Positions 20,327-28,563 of a stretch of DNA of 40,938 bases are shown in pieces. The DNA is taken from NCBI GenBank assembly GCA_029263195.1, contig JAJCXX010000068.1:1-40938 (forward strand). The letters run 5' to 3'. Under the pieces are notes generated by a model. The model did not search any database, was not told where the DNA came from, and was given only the letters and a program-made list of their open reading frames with translations. The position numbers were made by a program, and so were the translations under genes. Source of the DNA: Acidimicrobiales bacterium (lineage in GTDB: Bacteria > Actinomycetota > Acidimicrobiia > Acidimicrobiales > Aldehydirespiratoraceae). Every line of letters starts with the position of its first letter. The stretch's first letter is position 1.

Positions 20327-20743
20327 TCAGGAGACCGACTCGACGTCGGACATCGCTCGGGCGAGTTGGTTGTGTCCGACCGGGCCGAGGAACGACTTGA
20401 TGGCCTTGCCGGAGTTGTCGACGATGAGTGTCGTGGGGACTGCGTCTATCCGGTATTTGTCGTGCAGTGTCTTGGAGCGTCCGACCTCGATCTCTTGAGT
20501 GGCAATCCCGGGTCCGGCCAAACGTCGGACATTCTCGACCACGGCACGACACGTCTTGCATGTGGCGGAGGTGAACACGACGATCAGCAATTCGAGATCA
20601 TCGCCGATGAAATCGGCGCGGTCGAGATGTTCAGGAATGTGGTGGAGTTCAGCGGCGGAGGCCGGCGAGCGTCGGCGCGTGATCAGGGTTGACACCGCTC
20701 CGGCTACTGCCACTGCTCCCATGACCAGCAGGGCCTTCTCCAT
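20327..20743 (-). CDS. Membrane-anchored thioredoxin-like protein
   Basis: This 138-aa protein has an N-terminal hydrophobic segment (about residues 4-21) followed by RRR and a thioredoxin fold. The active site is TCKTC (C62, C65), with VPTTLIVD supplying the cis-proline P103 and FLGPVGHNQL the C-terminal helix. The CKTC pair differs from the usual CGPC. By the positive-inside rule the RRR after the helix would keep the domain in the cytoplasm, so topology is uncertain. The ATG is three bases after the ftsH stop, so it is translationally coupled to ftsH. Its redox partner is not known. Confidence 0.85.
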   Translation of the reverse strand: MEKALLVMGAVAVAGAVSTLITRRRSPASAAELHHIPEHLDRADFIGDDLELLIVVFTSATCKTCRAVVENVRRLAGPGIATQEIEVGRSKTLHDKYRIDAVPTTLIVDNSGKAIKSFLGPVGHNQLARAMSDVESVS

Positions 20744-20746
20744 GGG

Positions 20747-22774
20747 TCAGGACTCGGTTGACTCGTTGGAGGTGATGAGTTCGGCGGTGTCGGTGGCCTC
20801 GGCCGGAGCATCATCTGAGTCGCCTGAATCGTCTGAGTCGCCTGAATCGTCTGAGCCGCCCGAATCGTCTGAGCCGCCCGAATCGTCTGAATCGGCCGTA
20901 GTCGGCAATCCGAGGAGTTCGGCAACCTGGTCGCCCGAAATCGTCTCATGCTCGAGAAGGGCCCTGGCCACGAGGTCGAGTCCATCGCGGTGGGCCTCGA
21001 GCACCTCATGGCAGCGGTCTTGCTGCTGGCGGAGTATCCGCTCGATTTCCTTGTCGATCTGACCGGCCGTCGAGTCGCTGTAGTCGCGGGTGTGCATTAG
21101 GTCTTCGCCCAGGAACACCTGGTTTTGTGAACCCCACGCCATGGGCCCGATGGCATCGGACATGCCCCACTCGCGAACCATCGAACGTGCGAGTGCGGTC
21201 GCCTGCATCAGATCGTTCGATGCTCCAGTGGACACGACGTTGAACACGATCTCCTCGGCGGTGCGCCCACCGAACATCACCACCAGACGGTCGCGAATGT
21301 AGTCTTCGCGATAGATGTGTCGCTCTTCCACGGGGAGCTGCATGGTGACCCCGAGGGCCATCCCGCTGGGAATAATCGTGACCTTGTGGAGAGGGTCGGT
21401 CTTGTCGAGAACGGCTGCGCAGACCGCGTGGCCCGCCTCGTGATAGGCGATGGCCTCCTTCTCATCGTCGGAGAGAGCCATAGTGTCGCGGCGTTGGCCC
21501 ATCAGGACCCTGTCGCGGGCCTGCTCGACGTGCCTTTGGTGGATCTCGTCGACGCCGTCACGCACGGCGAACAGAGCGGCTTCGTTGATGAGATTGGCCA
21601 GGTCGGCGCCGCTCATCCCGGGCGTGCCCCTGGCAATCAGATTGACGTCGACATCGTCGGCGAGGTGCTTGCCTTTCATGTGAACAGCGAGGATCTGTTC
21701 ACGGTCGGACAGTTCGGGCAATGGCACCACTATCTGGCGGTCGAATCGCCCCGGTCGCAATAGTGCCGAATCGAGAATGTCGGGACGGTTGGTTGCCCCC
21801 ATCATCACGATGCCCTCAGAGCTTTCGAATCCGTCCATCTCGGAAAGCATCTGATTGAGGGTCTGTTCCCGCTCGTCGTGGCCGCCGCCGAGGCCTGCGC
21901 CCCTCTTGCGACCGATCGAGTCGATCTCATCGATGAAGATGATGGCTCGCCCCATCTTGCGGGCGGACTCGAACAGGTCGCGCACACGGCTGGCACCTAC
22001 GCCGACGAACATTTCCATGAAGTCGGATCCGGTCACCGAGAGGAATGGCACTCCGGCCTCGCCGGCGACGGCCTTCGCTATCAGCGTCTTGCCAGTGCCG
22101 GGAGGACCGACCAACAGCACGCCTTTTGGCACTCGGGCTCCGATGGCGGCAAACCGGTCGGGGGTCTTGAGGAAGTCGATGATCTCGGTGATCTCGCTCT
22201 TTACGCCCTCATATCCGGCGACGTCGTCGAACGTTGTTCCGGGCCGCTCAGTGGAGTATGTCTTGGCTTTGGATCGTCCGATCGACATGACCGAACCCAT
22301 TTGGCCCTGGGCCCGCCTCTGCATCCACCAGAAGAAAAGGATGAGTAGGCCGATCGGCAGGAGAAGCGGGAGAATCGAGGTGAGGAATCCGGCTGTCGGG
22401 GTCTTGTACTTGAAGTCCTCGATGTTGGAGTTGATCGTGGCAACGTCGGCGTCGGGTAGCGGCGTCGGCCCATTGGACTCGTACTCGATCCCGTTGACGT
22501 CGGTGGCCTTGATCTTGCCGTTGTTGTTGTCGTAGTTGCCCTCGGTGATGTCGCCTTCGAGAGTGCGTGACAAGAAGTCGGGGTATGCGATGGTCTCGCG
22601 GGACTCGTCGGGTAGCAGCGAGGTGACCAGGAATGCGGCGAGAACCGCACCGAGAAGGATCCAGACTGCGTAGCGGGACCATCCCTGACTGCCGGACTTC
22701 CCGGATGCGGAGAGGTTCTTTCCCCGGTCGTCCCCAGCTGGAGGTGGGGGAGGAGGTGGAGGGTTCTGCGCCAT
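20747..22774 (-). CDS. ftsH: ATP-dependent zinc metalloprotease FtsH
   Basis: This 675-aa membrane-bound AAA+ protease degrades misfolded and regulatory membrane and cytosolic proteins. Domains in order are a Pro-rich start (PPPPPPPP), TM1 (about 35-54), an extracytoplasmic FtsH_ext domain (about 60-125), TM2 (about 130-150), and the AAA module. The AAA module has Walker A GPPGTGKT (223-230), Walker B IIFIDEID (278-285) and the SRH region [20 protein letters not shown]. The M41 protease domain carries HEAGH (445-449). The C-terminal tail is a Ser/Asp/Gly repeat followed by an acidic end. A TAGCCT box on the minus strand (22781-22786) lies six bases before ATG with no Shine-Dalgarno, which indicates a leaderless mRNA. 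Divergent from the DUF3499 gene. Confidence 0.98.
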   Translation of the reverse strand: MAQNPPPPPPPPAGDDRGKNLSASGKSGSQGWSRYAVWILLGAVLAAFLVTSLLPDESRETIAYPDFLSRTLEGDITEGNYDNNNGKIKATDVNGIEYESNGPTPLPDADVATINSNIEDFKYKTPTAGFLTSILPLLLPIGLLILFFWWMQRRAQGQMGSVMSIGRSKAKTYSTERPGTTFDDVAGYEGVKSEITEIIDFLKTPDRFAAIGARVPKGVLLVGPPGTGKTLIAKAVAGEAGVPFLSVTGSDFMEMFVGVGASRVRDLFESARKMGRAIIFIDEIDSIGRKRGAGLGGGHDEREQTLNQMLSEMDGFESSEGIVMMGATNRPDILDSALLRPGRFDRQIVVPLPELSDREQILAVHMKGKHLADDVDVNLIARGTPGMSGADLANLINEAALFAVRDGVDEIHQRHVEQARDRVLMGQRRDTMALSDDEKEAIAYHEAGHAVCAAVLDKTDPLHKVTIIPSGMALGVTMQLPVEERHIYREDYIRDRLVVMFGGRTAEEIVFNVVSTGASNDLMQATALARSMVREWGMSDAIGPMAWGSQNQVFLGEDLMHTRDYSDSTAGQIDKEIERILRQQQDRCHEVLEAHRDGLDLVARALLEHETISGDQVAELLGLPTTADSDDSGGSDDSGGSDDSGDSDDSGDSDDAPAEATDTAELITSNESTES
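20811..20895 (-). repeat. 18-bp tandem repeat encoding SDDSG[G/D] hexapeptides in FtsH
   Basis: About four and a half copies of an 18-bp unit encode SDDSGG twice, SDDSGD twice and a final SDD near the FtsH C-terminus. The copies are almost identical at DNA level, so the number can change by slippage without a frameshift. Confidence 0.85.
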
Positions 22775-22780
22775 GCGACA

Positions 22781-22786
22781 AGGCTA
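22781..22786 (-). promoter_or_regulatory. Leaderless-type -10 box of ftsH
   Basis: On the minus strand TAGCCT is followed by six bases (TGTCGC) and then the ftsH ATG. Transcription would start at or next to the A of ATG. Confidence 0.5.
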
Positions 22787-22851
22787 GAGGGCATCGGAGG
22801 TCGATCGGGCGGCGCGGCTGGACCGTCCGCCCATGGCGCCTTCGCTGCTTG

Positions 22852-22857
22852 TACCGT
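22852..22857 (+). promoter_or_regulatory. Leaderless-type -10 box of the DUF3499 gene
   Basis: TACCGT is followed by seven bases and ATG22865, with no Shine-Dalgarno. Together with the ftsH box it forms a divergent promoter region of about 65 bases. No convincing -35 was seen. Confidence 0.4.
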
Positions 22858-22864
22858 GCGGTCG

Positions 22865-23092
22865 ATGAACAGGTGCTGCGCTCGTCCCGAATGTGGTCAT
22901 ATGGCCACGTGCACGCTCTCGTATGCGTACGCCCAGCGAACAGCGTGGCTCGACGACCTCCAATCCGACGATCATCCGGCCAATCACGATCTCTGTGATC
23001 GTCATGCCGACCGCACCAGCCCGCCCAAAGGTTGGGATCTTCGTGACCGGCGCTCGGCTGTAGCTTCGGTGCGACTCCGCTACGCCGGATAA
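22865..23092 (+). CDS. DUF3499 family protein
   Basis: A 75-aa conserved actinobacterial protein of unknown function, the family of mycobacterial Rv3258c. The order CARPECGHMATCTLSYAY, WLDDL, HDLCDRHADR and SPPKGWDL reproduces the family pattern CxxPxC ... ATLxY ... DLCxxHAxR ... PxGW, which suggests a small zinc-binding fold (C5, C10, C44, H47). ATG22865 is chosen because the family starts there. GTG22856 would add three residues but lies inside the TACCGT box. It overlaps the next gene by one base (TAATG). In other actinobacteria it also lies near manB. Confidence 0.88.
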   Translation: MNRCCARPECGHMATCTLSYAYAQRTAWLDDLQSDDHPANHDLCDRHADRTSPPKGWDLRDRRSAVASVRLRYAG

Positions 23093-23889
23093 TGACCGGT
23101 AGCGCCGCCGAGGGTCCGGTCGGGACCCGTCGGGTCGTGATTGCTGTGACCTCACTCGCAGTCGGATTTGTCGCCGCGGCGTTCGTGGGGGCGGCGGTGA
23201 TTTCGTCCGGTGATTGGGAGATAGACGTCCCGGCGACGATCGGCTCCGAGGTCGGTCGTACGGTCATGCAGTTCGCCACGTCGCAGACTCTGGCCGATCA
23301 CCGAATCCCGCTCGGGTTGGCTCTGCTGCTCAACATTCCTCTTTGGGCTGCGTTCCTGGGCGGCCCGCTTCTGGCCCGCAGGGAGGGGCTCGACTGGCGT
23401 CGCGACCTGGGGTGGTCGATGAAGCCGATCGATGTGCCGGTTGGACTGGGGATCGGAGTCGTCACACAGTTGGTTCTCGTACCTGTTCTCTACGCGCCGA
23501 TCTTCTGGATCGTCGGGGACCAGGACGTCGGGTCGGCCGCTCGTTCGTTGGTTGCCGCGACCGATACACCCTTTGATGTGGTTGCTCTCGTGGTGCTCAC
23601 CGGCTTGGGGGCGCCGATCGTCGAGGAGGTCTTGTTTCGCGGCCTCCTACACCGTGGCATTGCCGACATGTCGTCCGACTGGGGGCGCCCCGGAGTGCTC
23701 CTGGCAGTGGCGGCGTCCTCGGCGGTGTTCGCGGCATCCCACCTCCAGTTGTTGCAGTTCCCGGCCTTGATGATGTTCGGGGCCATAGCGGCGATTGCGC
23801 TACATCGAACCGGACGACTCGGCACGTCGATTTGGATTCACATCGGCTTCAATCTGACGACAGTTGTGGTGCTGCTGTCGGAGTTGTAG
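23092..23889 (+). CDS. CPBP family intramembrane metalloprotease (Abi/CAAX-type)
   Basis: This 265-aa polytopic membrane protein has about seven or eight hydrophobic segments. It carries the three CPBP motifs: EEVLFRG (E178, E179, R183), FAASHLQ with H217, and HIGFN near the C-terminus. These form the glutamate/histidine active site of the Rce1-type glutamate protease family. In bacteria such proteins are linked to prenyl-protein-like processing, bacteriocin self-immunity or membrane protein turnover. The substrate here is unknown. The start overlaps the DUF3499 stop by one base, so the two are coupled. Confidence 0.92.
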   Translation: MTGSAAEGPVGTRRVVIAVTSLAVGFVAAAFVGAAVISSGDWEIDVPATIGSEVGRTVMQFATSQTLADHRIPLGLALLLNIPLWAAFLGGPLLARREGLDWRRDLGWSMKPIDVPVGLGIGVVTQLVLVPVLYAPIFWIVGDQDVGSAARSLVAATDTPFDVVALVVLTGLGAPIVEEVLFRGLLHRGIADMSSDWGRPGVLLAVAASSAVFAASHLQLLQFPALMMFGAIAAIALHRTGRLGTSIWIHIGFNLTTVVVLLSEL

Positions 23890-23900
23890 CTACGGAGAGT

Positions 23901-23940
23901 GCCGCATTTGGCCACGTATAGTGCTATTTTGCCGCGTATC
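23901..23940 (+). repeat. 10-bp phased imperfect direct repeat overlapping a TATAGT box
   Basis: Four consecutive 10-mers fit a consensus GCCRCRTWTN: GCCGCATTTG (23901), GCCACGTATA (23911), GTGCTATTTT (23921, degenerate) and GCCGCGTATC (23931). A strong -10-like TATAGT (23917-23922) lies inside. The spacing of one helical turn suggests a regulator-binding array at a promoter for the small zinc-ribbon gene. Confidence 0.45.
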
Positions 23941-24002
23941 GGCTCAACTTGGGCCCGGCCCGACCGACTGGATTATTGACCAGCGAGTGGGGATAGGAAT
24001 AC

Positions 24003-24203
24003 ATGCCGGAGTCACAATGTCCCGAGTGCGGGGCACCATTGGTATCAATCTCGATCAACGTCGGGGCCGGCGTGCGGGTGCTCTGCAGTTGCGCCGCCTG
24101 CGACCGCAGGTGGTGGCTCCGAGATGGCGTATTCAACGACCTCGACTCGGTGATCGACGACCTCGCCCAGCCCGTGCCAACCAGGTCGCGATACCGGACC
24201 TGA
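24003..24203 (+). CDS. Small zinc-ribbon-like protein of unknown function
   Basis: A 66-aa protein with CPECG near the N-terminus (C6, C9) and CSCAACDRRWW in the middle (C28, C30, C33), the spacing of a treble-cysteine zinc ribbon. An acidic helix (DLDSVIDDLAQ) follows. An AGGA ribosome site lies five bases before ATG24003. No named family is recognised. The gene has its own intergenic region with a TATAGT promoter-like box and lies 37 bases before the 1020-aa membrane protein. A regulatory or adaptor role is possible but cannot be inferred from the sequence. Confidence 0.65.
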   Translation: MPESQCPECGAPLVSISINVGAGVRVLCSCAACDRRWWLRDGVFNDLDSVIDDLAQPVPTRSRYRT

Positions 24204-24240
24204 CGGTCGCGGCGCCGCCTCGGGTCTCCGAGATGGCACG

Positions 24241-27200
24241 ATGTACGACGCTATGACTCTTGTACCCACCGACGCCGAGCAATCCGGAGGCGAGTTTCTG
24301 CCTGACATGGTGGAGGACGAATCCGTTGCTGAGCCGCGTCCGCTCCTGACTCCCGAGGGTGTCCGGACGGCCTTTACGCTGTTCGTGGTCGTGGCCGCGT
24401 CGATGTTTGTCATCTGGAACCTGCGCCCGTGGCTCTGGATCACCGACAGCACTCCAACTGGCGGAGACCTCGGGGCCCATGTCTGGTCGCCGGCGTTCCT
24501 CCGAGACGAGCTTCTTCCCAACTTCCGCCTCAGCGGCTGGACGTCAGATTGGTACGCCGGCTTCCCGGCCTTCACCTTCTACATGGTCCTGCCGTCACTG
24601 ATGATCGTCATGGTCAATGTGGGCTTGTCCGGACCTCTGCCGGTTCTTGCGTCGGTGGCGATCGCGGCATCGGCCATGAGAGCACGAACCAAGTGGGGGC
24701 ATACCCCGGGCAGGGTCGTAGCGGTCTACAGCGTGGCCGGTCTGGCTTGGATGCTGAGCGTTCCGGTCTCCTACGGCATCGCCATCAAGTTGGTGGTGGT
24801 TCTCGGGCTGATCACGCTGCCGGCGTCGGCATGGGCCGCCGGCAAACTCGGTGGCTTGGCGTTCCCGGGACCGGCGATGCTGTCGGTTGCGTCGTTGCTG
24901 TTCATCTTCGACCGGTCGTACAACATCTACGGCGGCAATCTGATGTCGACGATGGCCGGCGAGTTTGCGTTCTCGATCTCGCTGTCGTTGGCGATGCTCT
25001 ACATCGGCTTCGCCGCCCGAGGAATGGAAACTGGCCGCCATCGAGGTATCGCCGCCGGTCTCCTCGCCCTGTCCGGCCTCAGTCATCTCTTCCCAGCATT
25101 TTTTGCCCTCGCCGCCACCGCTGCCTTGTTCCTCATCAGGCCCGGTCGCAGGGCGTTTCGGTGGCTGATGGTCACGGGCCCGGTGGCCTTTCTGCTGGCT
25201 GCATTCTGGGTGGTTCCGTTCTTTGCGAACCGGGCATTTCTCAACGACATGGGTTGGGGCAAGGAGCGGCGTTTCGTCCAGGCGTTGTGGTCGCGGAGCG
25301 GCAGCTTTGGCGACCAGTCATTCCTCGCCAACTCTCCGACCCTTCAGTTGTTCGTGATTCTCGCGGTAGTTGGTGCGGTCATCTCCGGGTTTCGCCGGAT
25401 CCGATTCGGCATGGCCATGTCGATGGTGGCGATGATGTTCGCGGCGGCCTTCGTGATTCTTCCGGAAGGACGACTGTGGAACGTGAGAATCGTTCCCTTC
25501 TACTACCTCGCCATCTATCTGATGGCAGGCGTCGCCATCGCCGAGATGGCCAGAGGGGCGGCCGGTTTCCTTGAGCGTGTCGGTTCCGTCAATGCCAGAA
25601 CGACCGAGATTCTCTCGGGATCTGTCATCGTGCTGACCCTCGGAATCACTGTCGTCACGCTCGGCATGCCTCTGCGGTCGTTGCCGGGTGGAGATTTCAA
25701 CGCTGCCACCGGCAAATATGAGTGGCTGGGCCTCAGCTCGTCGCAGCTGAACCTCGGGCCGGGCTGGGTCGAGTACAACTTCCGGGGCTACGAGGACAAG
25801 GGACCCACCGCCGATGGAGGCGGAACGACCGAGTACACCGACATGATCGCGACGATGACCAAGGTCGGGCAGGATCACGGCTGCGGTCGAGCCCTCTGGG
25901 AGTTCGACGCCGGCCGCCTCGGATCGTATGGCACACCGATGGCGCCGATGCTTCTGCCGCATTGGACCGACCGCTGCATCGGATCGATGGAAGGTCTGTA
26001 TTTCGAGGCGTCGGCCACCACGCCCTACCACTTCCTGATGCAGTCCGAGTTTTCTGCTGCCCCATCGAGGGCTCAGCGAGATCTTCCCTATACCGGCCTG
26101 AACGTTGGCACGTCGGTCGGCCACCTCCGCGACCTCGGTGTCGCCTACTACATGGCGTTCTCGGACCAGGCGCTCGCCCAGTCCAGGGCTGCCGATGGGC
26201 TTACCGAGATCGCAACGTCCGGTCCATGGGTCATCTTCCGGGTCGATGATTCGCCGCTCGTCGTCGGACTGGAACATATGCCGGTCGTGCTCGACGGTGT
26301 TGGTGACGGCGGCGAGGAGTGGCTCATACCGAGCGTCGGGAACTTCACTGCAACCGAGGATGTGCCCCTCATAGCGGCCAGTGGGCCGTCGGACTGGCCG
26401 CGGGCATCGCTGTCGGATCTTCGCGACACCGACCCTCAGTACGAAGCGCTCTCGGACGACGATGACCGAGTCGCGGTGATGAAGTACCTCGCCGACGTGA
26501 TGGGGGAGTGGCTACCGGCCGACCCCGTCGGGTCGGTCGAGATAACCAACATCGATGAGGGTGTCTCGTCGATTTCCTTTGACGTCGATCGAGTCGGTAC
26601 GCCGGTTCTCGTGCGAACCAGCTACTTCCCCAATTGGGACGTCTCCGGCGGCAGTGGGCCCTACCGTGTCAGCCCGAACCTCATGGTCGTCGTGCCGACC
26701 TCCAATCATGTCGACCTGACCTACGGCCGCAGCGGTGTCGAACTCTTCTCGATCTTTCTCACTTTGATGGGAATCGGTGCGTTGGTGGTAATAGGCCGTC
26801 TGGCTGACGAACGAAGCGGACCGGCCCTCTGGGACCTCACCGATCGGTTGGCGGCGGATCTGCCCCAGCGCGACGAAGTTGTTGCAGAGATCCGCAATGG
26901 CCGGATGGGCCCTGACGATGTGGATGATCTTCGCCGGGAGTTGAGGTCCGAGCGTTCGTCGATCGAGATGGGGGTCGGGTTCTCGATCCTGGCGATTGCC
27001 GCTTCGCTCCTGCTCACCTCATTCATGGGCGAACACGCCGATACTCCCATTAGGTCGATCGTCGTATGGGCGCCGGCAGCGTTGGGCTTGATTGCTCTCG
27101 TGTTCAGATTCGGCCCTGATCTCTTCGACTTCTACGCCTACCAACGCCGCGTGATCGCCCCTGCAGTTCTGATAGCCGATCTGATGGGTGATCCTGTTTT

Positions 27201-27303
27201 GGATCTCGAAACTGATGTAGGTCTCGAGCTCGGCGGGGATGCCGGCGCGACGGCCGAACCAGAAGGGGATGAGTCGCCCGAAACGGAAGAACCAGAGGCG
27301 TGA
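24241..27303 (+). CDS. Large polytopic membrane protein, PTPS_related / GT-C-like
   Basis: This 1020-aa protein has a cytoplasmic N-terminus of about 45 residues and then about ten membrane segments up to about residue 480. GGDLGAHVW (about 75-83) follows the first segment, where GT-C transferases carry an acidic loop, and WYAGFPAFTFY comes next. A large extracytoplasmic domain (about 490-830) follows, then three more helices and an acidic Glu/Ala-rich tail. The pattern matches the '6-pyruvoyl-tetrahydropterin synthase-related' membrane family (PTPS_related, PF10131), which resembles lipid-linked-sugar-dependent GT-C enzymes. ATG24241 is used, but ATG24253 is possible. It overlaps the GtrA-GT2 gene by four bases (GTGA), which may supply its lipid-phosphate sugar donor. 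Function is inferred only. Confidence 0.8.
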   Translation: MYDAMTLVPTDAEQSGGEFLPDMVEDESVAEPRPLLTPEGVRTAFTLFVVVAASMFVIWNLRPWLWITDSTPTGGDLGAHVWSPAFLRDELLPNFRLSGWTSDWYAGFPAFTFYMVLPSLMIVMVNVGLSGPLPVLASVAIAASAMRARTKWGHTPGRVVAVYSVAGLAWMLSVPVSYGIAIKLVVVLGLITLPASAWAAGKLGGLAFPGPAMLSVASLLFIFDRSYNIYGGNLMSTMAGEFAFSISLSLAMLYIGFAARGMETGRHRGIAAGLLALSGLSHLFPAFFALAATAALFLIRPGRRAFRWLMVTGPVAFLLAAFWVVPFFANRAFLNDMGWGKERRFVQALWSRSGSFGDQSFLANSPTLQLFVILAVVGAVISGFRRIRFGMAMSMVAMMFAAAFVILPEGRLWNVRIVPFYYLAIYLMAGVAIAEMARGAAGFLERVGSVNARTTEILSGSVIVLTLGITVVTLGMPLRSLPGGDFNAATGKYEWLGLSSSQLNLGPGWVEYNFRGYEDKGPTADGGGTTEYTDMIATMTKVGQDHGCGRALWEFDAGRLGSYGTPMAPMLLPHWTDRCIGSMEGLYFEASATTPYHFLMQSEFSAAPSRAQRDLPYTGLNVGTSVGHLRDLGVAYYMAFSDQALAQSRAADGLTEIATSGPWVIFRVDDSPLVVGLEHMPVVLDGVGDGGEEWLIPSVGNFTATEDVPLIAASGPSDWPRASLSDLRDTDPQYEALSDDDDRVAVMKYLADVMGEWLPADPVGSVEITNIDEGVSSISFDVDRVGTPVLVRTSYFPNWDVSGGSGPYRVSPNLMVVVPTSNHVDLTYGRSGVELFSIFLTLMGIGALVVIGRLADERSGPALWDLTDRLAADLPQRDEVVAEIRNGRMGPDDVDDLRRELRSERSSIEMGVGFSILAIAASLLLTSFMGEHADTPIRSIVVWAPAALGLIALVFRFGPDLFDFYAYQRRVIAPAVLIADLMGDPVLDLETDVGLELGGDAGATAEPEGDESPETEEPEA

Positions 27304-28538
27304 ACGGGCCGCCGGGCGATTCGCACCAAGCGATACGCCCTCGGGCCCGGCGATTCGCGCTCGTAGGGCTGTTCGCCACCTCGGTAGACGTAGGGATAAC
27401 GCTCATTCTCACCGAGGCCGGCCTACCTCGGGCGGCAGCCGATGCAATAGCACTGCTGGTGGCGGCTGCGGTGTCGTTCGCCCTCCATCGCCGATACACA
27501 CTTCGTGGCGACAACTTGGATCGATGGATTCGCCGACCGGTCGTGTTCGTTGCGGTGGCCTCAGCGGCGGCGATTGTCGATCTGTTGGTTTACGTGTCGC
27601 TGTCGACGCTGGATCCCCTTCCGGCGAAGATCGTGGCGGTCTTGGCGGCCGCCGTCATTCGAGCATTGACCCATCGGGCCGTGCTGTTCCGGGCCGTCCA
27701 ACACGGCCAGAGCAGCCCCTCGAATCGTTCGTCGTCGCCGGGGGACTGCCGACTGTCGGTCGTGGTACCTGCCTACTGCGAAGAGGCGAGGATCGCGGCG
27801 ACCATCGACACCATTCGAACCGAACTGGCATCGATTGGTGGGCCGGGGGCGGTCGAGGTGGTCGTGGTCGACGACGGATCGGGAGACCGAACGGCTGAGG
27901 TCGCTGAGAGGGCAGGCGCCGACGTCGTCGTCGTGCAACCCCGAAATCGCGGCAAGGGAGCGGCAGTGAGAGTGGGAATCGCCGCCAGCAGTGGTCGAAC
28001 GGTTGCCTACACCGACGCCGATCTCGCCTACCCGCCGAGGCAGCTCATCGGCTTTGTCGATGCCATCGAACAGGGCTGGGACGCGGCGATCGGCAACCGC
28101 TATCACGAGGACACGGTCACGGTCACCGAGACATCGAGATTGCGTTCGGTGGGTAGTCGGGCCGTCAATGCCGCCACCAACATTCTGCTTCTCGGCAACT
28201 ACCGGGACACTCAGTGCGGCTGCAAGGCCTTTCGGTCCGACGTGGCGCGAATCGTCACCGAGGCCGGAATCATCGATGGCTTCGCTTTCGACATCGAGGT
28301 TCTCCACCTGATCGAACGCCACGCCTTGAGCCTTCGCGAGATGCCGGTGCAGGTGGTCAACAGCGGTTCGTCCACGGTCAGCGCGGTTCGTGATGGTCTT
28401 CGGGTCGGACGTGACATTCTGCGAATCAGGCGCCGCTCCAACCGTGGCGGCTACCCGAAGCTGCCGCCGGGAGTTCTGCCCGTCTCGGGGTCGGCTGATG
28501 TCGATGCATCCGGCCGAACCGACGGTTCGCCAAACTAG
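27300..28538 (+). CDS. GtrA-GT2 fusion: flippase-like domain plus dolichyl/polyprenyl-phosphate glycosyltransferase
   Basis: This 412-aa protein has an N-terminal GtrA domain of four membrane helices (about 17-137), a Ser-rich linker and a C-terminal GT2 domain from about 152. The GT2 domain shows LSVVVPAYCEEARI, the nucleotide-binding VVDDGSGDRT (about 189-198), RNRGKGAAVRVG, and the metal site YTDADLAYPP (about 237-246). DTQCGCKAF and GFAFDIEVLHL follow, as in Alg5-type dolichyl-phosphate glucosyltransferases. It should make a polyprenyl-phosphate sugar and help flip it. GT2-GtrA proteins usually carry GtrA at the C-terminus, so the order here is reversed. It starts in the stop of the 1020-aa membrane protein, a likely user of the flipped donor. 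Confidence 0.9.
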   Translation: MNGPPGDSHQAIRPRARRFALVGLFATSVDVGITLILTEAGLPRAAADAIALLVAAAVSFALHRRYTLRGDNLDRWIRRPVVFVAVASAAAIVDLLVYVSLSTLDPLPAKIVAVLAAAVIRALTHRAVLFRAVQHGQSSPSNRSSSPGDCRLSVVVPAYCEEARIAATIDTIRTELASIGGPGAVEVVVVDDGSGDRTAEVAERAGADVVVVQPRNRGKGAAVRVGIAASSGRTVAYTDADLAYPPRQLIGFVDAIEQGWDAAIGNRYHEDTVTVTETSRLRSVGSRAVNAATNILLLGNYRDTQCGCKAFRSDVARIVTEAGIIDGFAFDIEVLHLIERHALSLREMPVQVVNSGSSTVSAVRDGLRVGRDILRIRRRSNRGGYPKLPPGVLPVSGSADVDASGRTDGSPN

Positions 28539-28558
28539 ATTCCGGCCAAACTAGATTC
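28529..28558 (+). promoter_or_regulatory. Duplicated 14-bp promoter element before manB
   Basis: GCCAAACTAGATTC occurs at 28529-28542 and 28545-28558 (period 16). Each copy holds a TAGATT -10-like box. The second box (28552-28557) ends six bases before GTG28564. The first copy contains the TAG stop of the preceding gene. Confidence 0.55.
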
Positions 28559-28563
28559 TGGTG

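Noticed and set aside
20811..20895. CRISPR-like short repeat
   Set aside because: The units are contiguous without spacers and lie in frame in the ftsH coding sequence.
23864..24256. A 130-codon frame overlapping the small zinc-ribbon gene
   Set aside because: It spans an intergenic region with a promoter-like box and has no motif; the zinc-ribbon frame has a ribosome site and paired cysteines.
25318..26277. A 319-codon minus-strand frame opposite the 1020-aa membrane protein
   Set aside because: No motif, and the opposite strand has a consistent transmembrane protein.
28561..28563. GTG28561 as the manB start
   Set aside because: It would add one valine; GTG28564 gives the usual N-terminus and the better distance from the TAGATT box, though both remain possible.
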